Shown here: in pieces, positions 38,229-46,652 of the stretch
Position numbering within the stretch: the stretch's first letter is position 1
Layout of the letters: the number at the start of each line of letters is the position of its first letter
Position numbers and translations under genes: made by a program
Notes under the pieces: model-generated
Told to the model about the DNA's origin: nothing
Databases searched by the model: none
What the model saw: the letters and a program-made list of their open reading frames with translations, nothing else
NCBI RefSeq assembly: GCF_002289565.1
Contig: NZ_NTFY01000064.1
Coordinates: 1-64,000, forward strand
Reading direction: 5' to 3'
DNA length: 64,000 nucleotides
From: Rhodopirellula sp. SM50
GTDB lineage: Bacteria; Planctomycetota; Planctomycetia; Pirellulales; Pirellulaceae

Positions 38229-39800
38229 TCATTCCGTCGTGTCGGCGACGGATTCCTTGACGGGTTTTGAATTTCCCGTCAACCTGTAGCAAGCCGCTTG
38301 AGCTTGGCGGCTGTAGTCGGCGGATTCGGCCAGGATCCGGGCCGCTTCTTGATCGGCGTGAAATCCCTTGCTGTTCTCGCTACTGATGTAATCCAGACGC
38401 CACATCGCTTTGCGTTGCAATTTGCGGATCGGTGCGAGTTCCTCTTCGCTGGCACCGGCCGTCTGGGCTTCGATGATGGCGTCAAGCATGTCCGTCATCG
38501 CCGCCGCCGCACGATCCATCAGCGACCGCGTGCGGCCCTGGATGATGTCAACCCGCGCCTGCAGTTCTTGCTCGGGAACATTGTGGCATGTTTGGCAGGC
38601 CCGATTGATGTTCAGCATCGGGCTGCGGACCCAGTGGCTGCTGACCTTGGTTGCACCCTGTCGTTCATAGGGCATGTGGCAATCACTGCAGCTGACACCC
38701 GCGCGGGCGTGAATCCCTTGGCTCCACAATTCGAATTCGGGATGTTGAGCCTTGAACACCTTGGTGCCGGTTTCTTTGTGAACGTAATCGTAGAACTCGC
38801 CTCCCTCGCTTCCGTCTTCGGCGTCGGGGAACACGGTCTGTTCCCATTCCTGCTCGAGATCTTCCATCTTCAGTCCATTGCTCCACGGAAACGTCAGCGT
38901 CATTTTGTTGGCGCAGTAATATTCGACGTGGCATTGGCCGCAAACGAATGACCGCAGTTCTTGGCGGCTGGCATGGACGTTGGGGTCGTAGCTGCCCCGC
39001 GATCCGGCATCACGCCACGCTTGGATGCTGGGCAAGTGCGGTACCGGATCGTCGCTCTTGGCAAGCTTGTCGATGCCGAGGATAAAACCTGGACGCGTCA
39101 CGCGGATCGCCATCGTTTCCGGATCGTGGCAGTCGACACAGGAAACCGGGTGGGCGCCGCCCAAGTGTGGATCTGACGATGCTGGATCGGCGATCGCATC
39201 CGGCGTCTGCTCGATTTCGGCATGCACGGCTTCGTACTTCATTCGGCTGACCGCACGAAAGCCCTCCATCACCGCTTCTTGGTGAAACGACTCGCCCAGC
39301 GTTTCCGCGGAGACTGGTTCTCCCAATTTTTCCATCCCGATACGCCGGTACGTCGGCACAATCGACGCGTGGCAATGCAAACACGCGCCTGCCTGTTGAA
39401 CATCCGTCACACGTCTGGTGACCTCCTGATCGCTCAGCATGAAGGCGTGACCCCGAGCTTCACGATAGTCGATGCTGAATGCGTAACCGGCGAACAACCG
39501 TTTCAGCCACGGGTCTTGTTCGAGCTTGCTGGGTGGCAACGCGTTGCTGCCGCCGTATTCCGTTCGCTCGCTATCGGCGGTTTTCAGGTACGCATCGTAT
39601 TGCTGGGGGAAATTGACGCCCCATGGCTTGGGATCGGTGCTGATCTCGTTGACTTCGACTAAACGGACGAATGGCTGACGTGCCTCCTGCTTGCGTTCAA
39701 AGATATTGACCAACAGGGAGACGACGCCCACGGTTGCCAATGCAACCAACACGGTGAGGGTCACGAGCCAGACGACGCCGCGCGATTGATTCTTCGTCAT
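38229..39800 (-). CDS. nrfA: ammonia-forming cytochrome c nitrite reductase (pentaheme)
   Basis: 523 residues. It catalyses six-electron reduction of nitrite to ammonium in the periplasm. An N-terminal hydrophobic helix ([19 protein letters not shown]) is a signal or anchor. Five heme-binding motifs are seen: CLHCH (140-144), CVDCH (221-225), CGQCH (287-291), CSDCH (371-375) and CQTCH (402-406). The first, which carries the active-site heme, is CxxCH here and not the CxxCK of E. coli NrfA; CxxCH forms are known in some other bacteria. The Y-Y-C after heme 3 and the [12 protein letters not shown] segment fit the NrfA active-site and calcium region. nrfH lies 51 bp upstream. Confidence 0.92.
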   Translation of the reverse strand: MTKNQSRGVVWLVTLTVLVALATVGVVSLLVNIFERKQEARQPFVRLVEVNEISTDPKPWGVNFPQQYDAYLKTADSERTEYGGSNALPPSKLEQDPWLKRLFAGYAFSIDYREARGHAFMLSDQEVTRRVTDVQQAGACLHCHASIVPTYRRIGMEKLGEPVSAETLGESFHQEAVMEGFRAVSRMKYEAVHAEIEQTPDAIADPASSDPHLGGAHPVSCVDCHDPETMAIRVTRPGFILGIDKLAKSDDPVPHLPSIQAWRDAGSRGSYDPNVHASRQELRSFVCGQCHVEYYCANKMTLTFPWSNGLKMEDLEQEWEQTVFPDAEDGSEGGEFYDYVHKETGTKVFKAQHPEFELWSQGIHARAGVSCSDCHMPYERQGATKVSSHWVRSPMLNINRACQTCHNVPEQELQARVDIIQGRTRSLMDRAAAAMTDMLDAIIEAQTAGASEEELAPIRKLQRKAMWRLDYISSENSKGFHADQEAARILAESADYSRQAQAACYRLTGNSKPVKESVADTTE

Positions 39801-39851
39801 CTCAACAAGACCGGGGGAAAGGATCGGGAAGTGAAAGGTGGATGGTGAACG

Positions 39852-40376
39852 TTAGCGAAGGACGTGCCCGACGTCGGCATGGCAGTGAACGCAAGACTGA
39901 GTCTCTGCTTCGGCAGCCACCGGAAGCATCGAGTGCACGAAATCTCGATGGCACGAAATGCACGTGCTTTGGGTGACTCGTTTGTTGCGGGGCTTGATTT
40001 GGATCGGGTTCTTGTAGTCCCCGACGGTGAACGCCAGCGAGTGAAAGAACCCGTTGTCCGCTTTGGTCACCCATTTACCGATCGCATCGTGGGGTAAATG
40101 GCAATCGTTGCAGACAGCAACATGGTGGTGGCTGGAGTGTTGCCAAGAATCAAAGTGGTCCTGCATCACGTGACAATTGACACAGGTCTGCGGGTCGTTG
40201 CTCAGGTAGCTTGCGCCCTTGCCATACCCAAACGTAAAGCTGCCGACACCGATCAAGATGCCCACCAACACACTCAATAAGATCAAGCCGTAGGAGAGCC
40301 ACCGCTTTCGTGTTTTCCTTGGTTGGTGGGCGACGGGTTCTGGCGCGTCCCCGTCATCCGTGCTCGCGTGTTCCAT
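39852..40376 (-). CDS. nrfH: NrfH-type tetraheme cytochrome, quinol dehydrogenase partner of NrfA
   Basis: 174 residues from ATG 40376, which places the polar N-terminus before a single membrane helix (YGLILLSVLVGILIGVGSF); a longer frame to 40469 exists but lacks support. Four heme motifs: CVNCH (65-69), CNDCH (89-93), CISCH (139-143) and CVHCH (162-166), as in NapC/NirT/NrfH proteins. It anchors NrfA and passes electrons from the quinone pool. nrfA follows 51 bp downstream on the same strand, forming the usual nrfHA unit. No NrfA maturation genes are seen nearby. Confidence 0.9.
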   Translation of the reverse strand: MEHASTDDGDAPEPVAHQPRKTRKRWLSYGLILLSVLVGILIGVGSFTFGYGKGASYLSNDPQTCVNCHVMQDHFDSWQHSSHHHVAVCNDCHLPHDAIGKWVTKADNGFFHSLAFTVGDYKNPIQIKPRNKRVTQSTCISCHRDFVHSMLPVAAEAETQSCVHCHADVGHVLR

Positions 40377-40576
40377 TTGCCCGCCTTGATTCGTCGAACC
40401 AGAAAAGTGAGGCGGGAGAGACGCCCATGCGATTCTGCACCTCGGCATAGAGTTTGTCGTACAAACCACTTTCTTTCAAGCACCGTCATCGCGAAAGGTG
40501 ATCTGCATCATTTCCAAAAAATCACGTCACCCGCGTTCGGCGGCATCGGTGTTCGGGGCGAAACCATCCACACCGG

Positions 40577-41428
40577 TCACTTGACCCGTAGCCCGGCACC
40601 GTGCCAGAGCACATCCAGGTCGGCCGTGGACCATCGCTCAAGTCCCACCGAGGGGTCGCCGATCAACAGTCCGCCGGTCGGCGCTCGGCCGAATGCCACA
40701 ACCGAATGACCCATCCCGGGAATCCAGCCCCATTGTTCGACGTAGCGACGGTCCTCGACGCCGTAGGGCAACTCGACGGCCAGCAAGACCGGCCAGTCAT
40801 CGTCGCTCAGCAAGTCATCGATCGTGCCATCGACGATTTCCAGTTCACGACCGTTCTTCTCGGCGATCAGTTTCACGCCTCGATACAAACCCAGCGTCGG
40901 TGTACCACTGGAATCGGTCAAACACAGCGGAATCATCTCGGACTCGCTCACATCGATCCTCTCCGCCCGAAACAACGTTGCCGCGGCAGCGGGGCTGCAA
41001 GTCGCCCAAGAGGTTTGCATCGCGACTCCGTGATTCCATCGATCGGCGCCAACCGGTGGCGGCCGCAGCGCGATCGACAGAAGCGGCCAGGTGATCGCAG
41101 CCAGCGAGCCGGCGGCGAGTAGGACCGACATGATCAACCGCCGCCAAGCGGTCACGTTCGGTAATCGCCAAGCCCATCCGGCTGCCAAGGCCGCAAAAAT
41201 CGCGGCCAGGTTCGTGTAAATGATGGCTGCCGACGAGGGAACAAACCGTGCCCAGAACAGTTGCCCGGAAGCGTAGAAAAGAAAGATCACCGTCGCCAGG
41301 ACTGCGATCGCGAGAGTTGCGGTCGTCCGTTGTCCTTTGTCTGAGTAGGCGTACAGACCCGCCAGCAAGCCGCTGCCGAGTGAGACAACGGACATCACCA
41401 CAATCGCGACGAAGAGATCAGTTGCCAT
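40577..41428 (-). CDS. membrane protein with C39-like cysteine peptidase domain
   Basis: 283 residues. Four membrane helices fill residues 1-~120 (FVAIVVMSVVSLGSGLLAG, TATLAIAVLATVIFLFY, AIIYTNLAAIFAALAAGW, LIMSVLLAAGSLAAI). The rest fits a C39-like papain-fold domain: Gln138 and Cys144 in QTSWATCSPAAAATLF, His241 in GMGHSVVAFG, Asp258 in LIGDPSVG. That Q-C-H-D set matches bacteriocin-processing C39 peptidases, but no ABC transporter is attached. It probably faces the periplasm. The role may be peptide processing or cell-wall work; the substrate is unknown. Independent of nrfHA, with ~200 bp between. Confidence 0.78.
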   Translation of the reverse strand: MATDLFVAIVVMSVVSLGSGLLAGLYAYSDKGQRTTATLAIAVLATVIFLFYASGQLFWARFVPSSAAIIYTNLAAIFAALAAGWAWRLPNVTAWRRLIMSVLLAAGSLAAITWPLLSIALRPPPVGADRWNHGVAMQTSWATCSPAAAATLFRAERIDVSESEMIPLCLTDSSGTPTLGLYRGVKLIAEKNGRELEIVDGTIDDLLSDDDWPVLLAVELPYGVEDRRYVEQWGWIPGMGHSVVAFGRAPTGGLLIGDPSVGLERWSTADLDVLWHGAGLRVK

Positions 41429-41490
41429 CGGCCCGGTTCGGTAGGTGGAATTCGGTAGAGAAGAAATCGATTCGTTAAAGTTGAAACAAC

Positions 41491-41528
41491 GAACTGGATC
41501 GCACCGTCTTGTGGGCGCGATCCAGTTC
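41491..41528 (-). terminator. 12-bp-stem hairpin downstream of the Tyr/Asp-rich protein gene
   Basis: GAACTGGATCGC (41491-41502) and GCGATCCAGTTC (41517-41528) are perfect reverse complements around a 14-nt loop. It lies ~170 bp beyond the minus-strand stop at 41697 and ~60 bp upstream of the C39-like gene start, so it could end transcription or act in a leader. Confidence 0.45.
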
Positions 41529-41696
41529 TATTGTGTCGTCGTCTTTTGCTCCACAAGCATTGCGAAAGAAAACTACTTTCACGGGAGCAAACGACGACAC
41601 TCCTCGAGTTCACGTCCTACATCAAAGTGCCTTCAGTTGGAGTGACGGGTGTCACCGCAAGTGAGCCGAAGCGGACGCTCGTCAATGGGTTCCAGA

Positions 41697-42770
41697 TCAG
41701 CTGGTGCTGGCACTGGAGTCGGACGTTTGGCGATCGATCTCGGTCGATTGGCCATCCTGCGTGATCTTTCGGGCCATCAAGACGACTCGATCGTTCACCT
41801 TCAGGGGGACGCCTTGAACCGTGATCTCTGCACCCTCGGTTAGTTTCGCCTGGCGGTTTTGGGCGGGGCCCAAGTCAACCATCATCGATTTTCCGTCAGC
41901 CGTTTTGACCTTGGCCAACGTGTGCTCGACACCGCGAATGTCGATGGTCTTCGTCTTTTCGATCGTCCCCTCATATTTTTTACCGTGGCGATCGATCTGC
42001 ACGCTGCCATTTTTCGTCGACGCATCACTGGCCACCAGGATCGACTTGTCGCCGACCTTCAATCGATGACCGGACGCGGTCAATTGGTCGCCTTTCTGGA
42101 CGGAGGTTTCTTTCTTCGCCGGTCCCAGATCGACGGCAACTGAATTTCCCTGCTTGGTATTGACCATCGCAACCAAGTGTTCGCGGTCTCGCACTTGGAC
42201 CGTCTTCGTTTCGTCGACGTTGCCCGAAACGCTCAACTTCTGCGATTTCATTTCCTTTTGTTGATTCTTGGCCTGCTCTTTCGAGTTGTCTTGGCCAGCG
42301 GACTGTGATTCAAATGCGTAGTAGTTGAACTCCTCGTAGAACCCGTCACCATCGGTGTCCACGTACGAGGCGTACGCGTCGTACAGTCCATCATCGTTGG
42401 TGTCGTAATAGTTGGAGAAGTACCGGTTGCCCCAGTAGCTGTAGCCGTCGTCGTAGTAGTCGTAGAACCAATCGGATTCGGTGTCGTCGTTGTAACCGTA
42501 GTCACCGTAGAACAGACCGCCGTCGTTGTCCGAGTCAGTGCTGGTTGCGTTGTCGGCGAAGTCGAAGACTTCATCATCCCAGCGGCCGATCGCTTCATCG
42601 GTGGGGTTGTAGTCGTTGCCGTCGAACCACTCGCTGACGTCGTACCAGGCGTCATCTTCGTAGTACGGTGTATTGCTGCCGAATTCATCGGCTCGGGCAC
42701 CTGCGACAGGGATCGCGAAGGCGGCGGCGAGTGCGGCAGAAAAGAGCATTCGTTTTTTGGTGGTATTCAT
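41697..42770 (-). CDS. secreted Tyr/Asp-rich protein with duplicated C-terminal domain
   Basis: 357 residues from ATG 42770, chosen because GGAG sits 6 nt upstream and a clean signal peptide follows (KRMLFSAALAAAFAIPVAGA). Residues ~28-150 are extremely rich in Asp, Tyr, Asn, Gly and Phe, with EF-hand-like D-x-D-x-D-G turns (DSDNDGGLFYGDYG, DTNDDGLYDAY, DTDGDGFYEEF), so calcium binding is likely. After a Gln/Lys-rich linker come two copies of a small beta domain: TVQVRDREHLVAMVNTKQGN ... VDLGPAKKE and TIDIRGVEHTLAKVKTADGK ... VDLGPAQNR. Each is followed by an L-T-x-G/E-G-x-x-I/L strand. No family recognised. An exported calcium-binding or matrix protein is a fair guess. Confidence 0.72.
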   Translation of the reverse strand: MNTTKKRMLFSAALAAAFAIPVAGARADEFGSNTPYYEDDAWYDVSEWFDGNDYNPTDEAIGRWDDEVFDFADNATSTDSDNDGGLFYGDYGYNDDTESDWFYDYYDDGYSYWGNRYFSNYYDTNDDGLYDAYASYVDTDGDGFYEEFNYYAFESQSAGQDNSKEQAKNQQKEMKSQKLSVSGNVDETKTVQVRDREHLVAMVNTKQGNSVAVDLGPAKKETSVQKGDQLTASGHRLKVGDKSILVASDASTKNGSVQIDRHGKKYEGTIEKTKTIDIRGVEHTLAKVKTADGKSMMVDLGPAQNRQAKLTEGAEITVQGVPLKVNDRVVLMARKITQDGQSTEIDRQTSDSSASTS

Positions 42771-43248
42771 TTTGGTCTCCTTTTCGAGGATGGAAATGGA
42801 ATCGCCCGCTGCCATTCCGGTAGCAGGAGACGATGCAAAGTGAATGCCAAAACGGGCTGCATCACGCCGGAGTGGTTTCAAAAACGCCGCGTTTTGCGGG
42901 GTCATGCCAGTCTAAGACGCACCCGAGGGCTGTTCGATGCGCAGCCGTTGGCAAACGTCGTTTGGCGACAATCGTGATGGAGAGGCGGTCAAGTTGACCG
43001 TTGATCGGACAGCGTTCGCCGCTCGGACGACCGGTAGGGAGGCTTGGCGGAGACCATCGATCATGCGTGTATGCGATTCGTACATCGCTCTCGCCTCGGC
43101 GGTTCTCTTGTGCGTAAGTGCGATCGTCTGGTTGAACGGATCGAGCGCCAACAATTCTGCGTCTGTTTTGGCATGGTAGGAGGGGAAAAGGTGTCCGACA
43201 CCTTTTTGGGAGAATAGGCGGTTTGTCCTGTGTCGAGGCCGTCGGCTT
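42771..43248. other. intergenic, one palindrome
   Basis: 478 bp between two minus-strand genes. A 117-codon ORF across it (42912-43265) overlaps the end of the GH116 gene and looks spurious. The palindrome at 43186-43206 is the only structured element noted. Confidence 0.45.
43186..43206 (-). terminator. palindromic candidate terminator after GH116 gene
   Basis: Perfect inverted repeat AAAAGGTGTC / GACACCTTTT around a single base, ~43 bp past the GH116 stop. On the minus strand it ends in TTTT. A near-copy is at 32797-32819. Confidence 0.55.
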
Positions 43249-46200
43249 CTAGAGAAAACGGACACGTAGGTGTTGGCCTGCTTTCATGCTGAGACCTTCA
43301 GGGAAACGCACCACGTGCCGTCCCGACTCGGCGTGATAGCGAGCGACCGTTGGTTGTTCGTCGAGCGTGACCTCCGCTCGTCTGGCACTGGTTCGGTCGA
43401 CCTGATCGAACGCCAATTCCTGCAGTTCAAGCTGGCCGTATCGCAGTTCGATCGATCCCGTTTGAAGGCCGCGAACGACGGTTTGCCGAAAGCGGCCCCA
43501 GCCTTCCGCGGTAATAAATGCGGCGCGGAAGTTGTCCTGCTGCATGCGTGGTCCGAAAGCGAGTTTGCCTTCCGGTCCGTCATAGCGGAATCCACAGACT
43601 GCCATGAACGCGCTGTAACTCGCCATCGCGCGGGCATAATGGTCGCTGCATTCGATTTCGTTGTACGGGTTGCGGTCTTTCGGCAGATACCGATCGTAAA
43701 TCGCCTTGCCGATCGCCAGCCCCTTTTCGACCAAGCCTTCCCAGATCATGTGGGCGGCGACCTGCCACTCGAATCCGGTCATGCATTCATTCAAATAACC
43801 GGCGTAGTTTTTCTTGCCGCTCTTGGGTTCGATCTTTCCATGCGGAAACGAACACATGATCAGTCCCGCGTTGCCTTCGACCGCGTACCAACGCCCATCG
43901 GTCATGACTTTTCGGAAATCGCCCACGTCGGGTGAAAAGTTAAAGGTCCAGAGCGATTCCAACGTTCGACGGATCTTGTCTTGCGGCAGCACTCGGTCCA
44001 GGCCCAGATTCCAGAGCCAAAACTCGCCGAGGACTTGGTCGATGTGGCAACCATTGGTGGAACCGTGCTGTTCATCTTTGCCCGGGCCCGGCTTGTGGAT
44101 GAAGTGGCCGTACTGCTCGTTCCAGAGCATGTCGACCATTTTCGGAGTGCCGTTGGCGACAATTCTCTCATAGCGCTCGGCGACCGCGGGCTGTTTCATT
44201 TGTCGTGCCATCACTGCGGATGCCTTGAGCGCCGCGTGGTACAGGTTGATCAGCCAATGCACCTGTCCGAACCAGGGCTCGTCCAGCGTGTTGTGCTGGG
44301 CGCCCGCCAACAGCCCATCACCATCGGGGTCCCATTTTCGAATCACGTGATCCATGGAAAGCCGCGTGCGATCCCAGATGCTTTCCAGGAAGCGATAGTC
44401 GGTGGTCATCTGACTCTCACGCAGCACGCGAAGAATCGTGCCGCATTGACCATCGATGGCATCGTTGAACGGGGTGATGGAATGACGGAAGTTGATTGAT
44501 CCGTCGTTCGGCCTGAATCCCTTGCCGTATTCCACCTTATCGCGGCATTCGCGTTCGATGACGGGAAAGACCCGCGCCAACCCTTGGGCGTATTGCCAGA
44601 CGTGCGTGCAGTTTCCCGGACAGCAGTTCACTCCTTCGTCCAAGTTGTACATGCCATCCTGCAGGGCCAAACGTTCGGCCACTTGGGTCTGCATGCAATT
44701 CAACGTGACAAACGTTCGCTCCAGGAACCAGTAGGGCAGCGTGGAATCGTACCAGGTTTCGGCCCAGGTGCGCGTCGTCTCATGCAGTTCCGTTTCCCGG
44801 ACCGCCACGGCGCCCGCGGCATCGACCGCGGTCGGCCACAAGGTGGAATAGAAGTTGATGTCGCGAGCGCCAGGCTTGCGTCCGAACGCCGTGACGTAGT
44901 TCGCATTCGGGAAACGCCAAGACAGTGCAAACGAAACGGTCTTCTCCTCGCCGGGTTGGAGTGTCAGATGACGCCCGATGGAGGCGAATCCACGCTCATC
45001 AAAAGGTCTTTGGTAGACCTCGTCGTGTTCGGCGTTTGGGCGCTCGGAGGAGAAAAGGCCCGAACTGCCCGGTTGCGACCGCACCAGATCCACGAGGTCC
45101 GGTGCTTCATTCCCCAGCAATCCCAACGCGATCGAGCCGAAATCCGTCGCCCGCTCCAAGGACGGTTCGGTTTGTGTGCTGGGAGGATGGGTCGAGAACA
45201 CGATGTGATCGATGTCGAGATGCCCCCATCCGCGAGACGACGCATCCAAGATTTCGATGTGGGCCTGTTTGCCGACCAGCCCGGTCACGTTCCAGCCGGC
45301 CCAGGCCATGGCGTCGGATTGTTTGCCCGCCGCGGACCGAACCTTTTTCCCATCAACCCACAAGCTGATGTTCAGCTTCTTCTCGTCGCGGCCGCCGCCA
45401 ATCAAGAAATTGAGATAGGGTTTTTCGATTTTGAATTCGGGCGAGATCAGTTTGCCCTGGAGTTCGTCGCTCCCGGTCCAGGAATTCACCAAGCCCTTGC
45501 CCTTGAATCCTGACAGTTTCTGAATCGTACGCCCGCCCGACGCCGGCGCATCACCAAAAGCTTCTCCTTCCACTTTCCAGTCGCCATAATCGCCACCCTC
45601 GAAATCCGCGTACACGACGGTTTGTTCGGGACGACGCTCTTCGGCGGCCGATTTTACCCAGCATTCCACGGCGGACAGTCCATCCTGTTGGCGATACCGG
45701 CTCAACCGGATTGCGTTCTTTCCCCGTCCGCTTCTGAAGTTAGAAACGTTTTCAACCCAACCCGCGATCGCCGTCTCTTGGACCTGATCCGAAGTGTTCT
45801 TGATCGTGTATCGCATCACGATCACCGGGTAACTGGAATCGTCGCGGTTGAGTGGGATGAAGGGCGTGTAGGATTCCAATTCGACGCGCACCGGACACGC
45901 CGCATCGGCATACGTCACCTGCGCCATCGGATACCGGTTGGTGAAGACGACGTCCCCAAAGCCCCTGGAATCCAGGGTAAAGACTCGCCTTTCGTCGCCG
46001 GAGTTGACCTCCAACGCAAATCCTTGATCCATCGGGGAATGCATTGTGTCCGGATCGGTGAACCGCGGACCGCTGCCGATCTGTTTGGCGTCTCGGTTCC
46101 CGTCCAGATTCCAGTACCATAACCGGCCGTCTCCTCCCAGATAGACTTGACCGGTGCAGATGCCGTTGATGGGCATGCCGATGAATTTCAAGTCCGCGCC

Positions 46201-46455
46201 GGTTGCGCGGAGCGGTTCGCCCCGGGCGTACAGACTTTCGATCCACTCTTTGCTGAGCTTTTTGTCCGAGGGAATGATCTGCTCAAAGTCCTCGTTGGCA
46301 AAAGGCCCCGCCATGACGTTCATCCGCCCGGCCATCAGCATCGCGGTTGCGAGCCCGGACGCTTTGATGAAATCACGCCGCCCCGCCGCGGCCGGACCGC
46401 AGGAATCGGTGCCACCGCAACAGGTGTGCCTGAGAGAGTCGGATTTCTTGTTCAT
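43249..46455 (-). CDS. Tat-exported GH116 glycosidase with inserted jelly-roll-like module
   Basis: 1068 residues from ATG 46455 (AGG about 7 nt upstream; longer in-frame starts exist to 46497). A Cys-rich N-terminus (HTCCGGTDSCG) precedes the twin-arginine motif GRRDFIKASG at 25-34. The body matches GH116, the GBA2-type glucosylceramidase/beta-glucosidase family: LKFIGMPINGICTGQVYLGG, AETWYDSTLPYW, CCPGNCTHVWQYAQ, DGQCG and NPYNEIECSDHYARAMASY. About residues 282-422 are an extra beta-sandwich module (FEGGDYGDWKVEGEAFGD, FLIGGGRDEKKLNISLWVDG, DHIVFS) of the kind found in bacterial levanase/GH32 proteins; it is absent from the neighbouring paralogue. It likely cleaves beta-glycosides outside the cytoplasmic membrane. 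Confidence 0.88.
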   Translation of the reverse strand: MNKKSDSLRHTCCGGTDSCGPAAAGRRDFIKASGLATAMLMAGRMNVMAGPFANEDFEQIIPSDKKLSKEWIESLYARGEPLRATGADLKFIGMPINGICTGQVYLGGDGRLWYWNLDGNRDAKQIGSGPRFTDPDTMHSPMDQGFALEVNSGDERRVFTLDSRGFGDVVFTNRYPMAQVTYADAACPVRVELESYTPFIPLNRDDSSYPVIVMRYTIKNTSDQVQETAIAGWVENVSNFRSGRGKNAIRLSRYRQQDGLSAVECWVKSAAEERRPEQTVVYADFEGGDYGDWKVEGEAFGDAPASGGRTIQKLSGFKGKGLVNSWTGSDELQGKLISPEFKIEKPYLNFLIGGGRDEKKLNISLWVDGKKVRSAAGKQSDAMAWAGWNVTGLVGKQAHIEILDASSRGWGHLDIDHIVFSTHPPSTQTEPSLERATDFGSIALGLLGNEAPDLVDLVRSQPGSSGLFSSERPNAEHDEVYQRPFDERGFASIGRHLTLQPGEEKTVSFALSWRFPNANYVTAFGRKPGARDINFYSTLWPTAVDAAGAVAVRETELHETTRTWAETWYDSTLPYWFLERTFVTLNCMQTQVAERLALQDGMYNLDEGVNCCPGNCTHVWQYAQGLARVFPVIERECRDKVEYGKGFRPNDGSINFRHSITPFNDAIDGQCGTILRVLRESQMTTDYRFLESIWDRTRLSMDHVIRKWDPDGDGLLAGAQHNTLDEPWFGQVHWLINLYHAALKASAVMARQMKQPAVAERYERIVANGTPKMVDMLWNEQYGHFIHKPGPGKDEQHGSTNGCHIDQVLGEFWLWNLGLDRVLPQDKIRRTLESLWTFNFSPDVGDFRKVMTDGRWYAVEGNAGLIMCSFPHGKIEPKSGKKNYAGYLNECMTGFEWQVAAHMIWEGLVEKGLAIGKAIYDRYLPKDRNPYNEIECSDHYARAMASYSAFMAVCGFRYDGPEGKLAFGPRMQQDNFRAAFITAEGWGRFRQTVVRGLQTGSIELRYGQLELQELAFDQVDRTSARRAEVTLDEQPTVARYHAESGRHVVRFPEGLSMKAGQHLRVRFL

Positions 46456-46542
46456 GATTTGCCTGGGTTGGATCGACATGTTTGGGTTTGCGATCATAGG
46501 ATCACGCGGAATAAAGTGTCTGATTCGAATGGCGTGCGCATC

Positions 46543-46624
46543 AGCGTTGGTGTGCAGGCTTTAGCCGCCTACTGTCGCTGCGTCACAGCGACGGGGAATC
46601 GCCTCAAGGCTAAACACCAACGCT
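46543..46624. repeat. palindromic intergenic repeat, copy 1
   Basis: Outer arms AGCGTTGGTGT (46543) and ACACCAACGCT (46614-46624), inner parts AGGCTTTAGCCGCC and GGCTAA, and a central GTCGCTG / CAGCGAC hairpin. It lies between the two GH116 genes. A related copy at 49629-49925 has the same outer and central motifs. Confidence 0.6.
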
Positions 46625-46652
46625 TGCTGAAACGTCTTGTTTCAATCTCACA

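Noticed and set aside
42912-43265. 117-codon minus-strand ORF between two exported protein genes
   Set aside because: Overlaps the GH116 3' end and the 43186 palindrome; no signature, likely chance.
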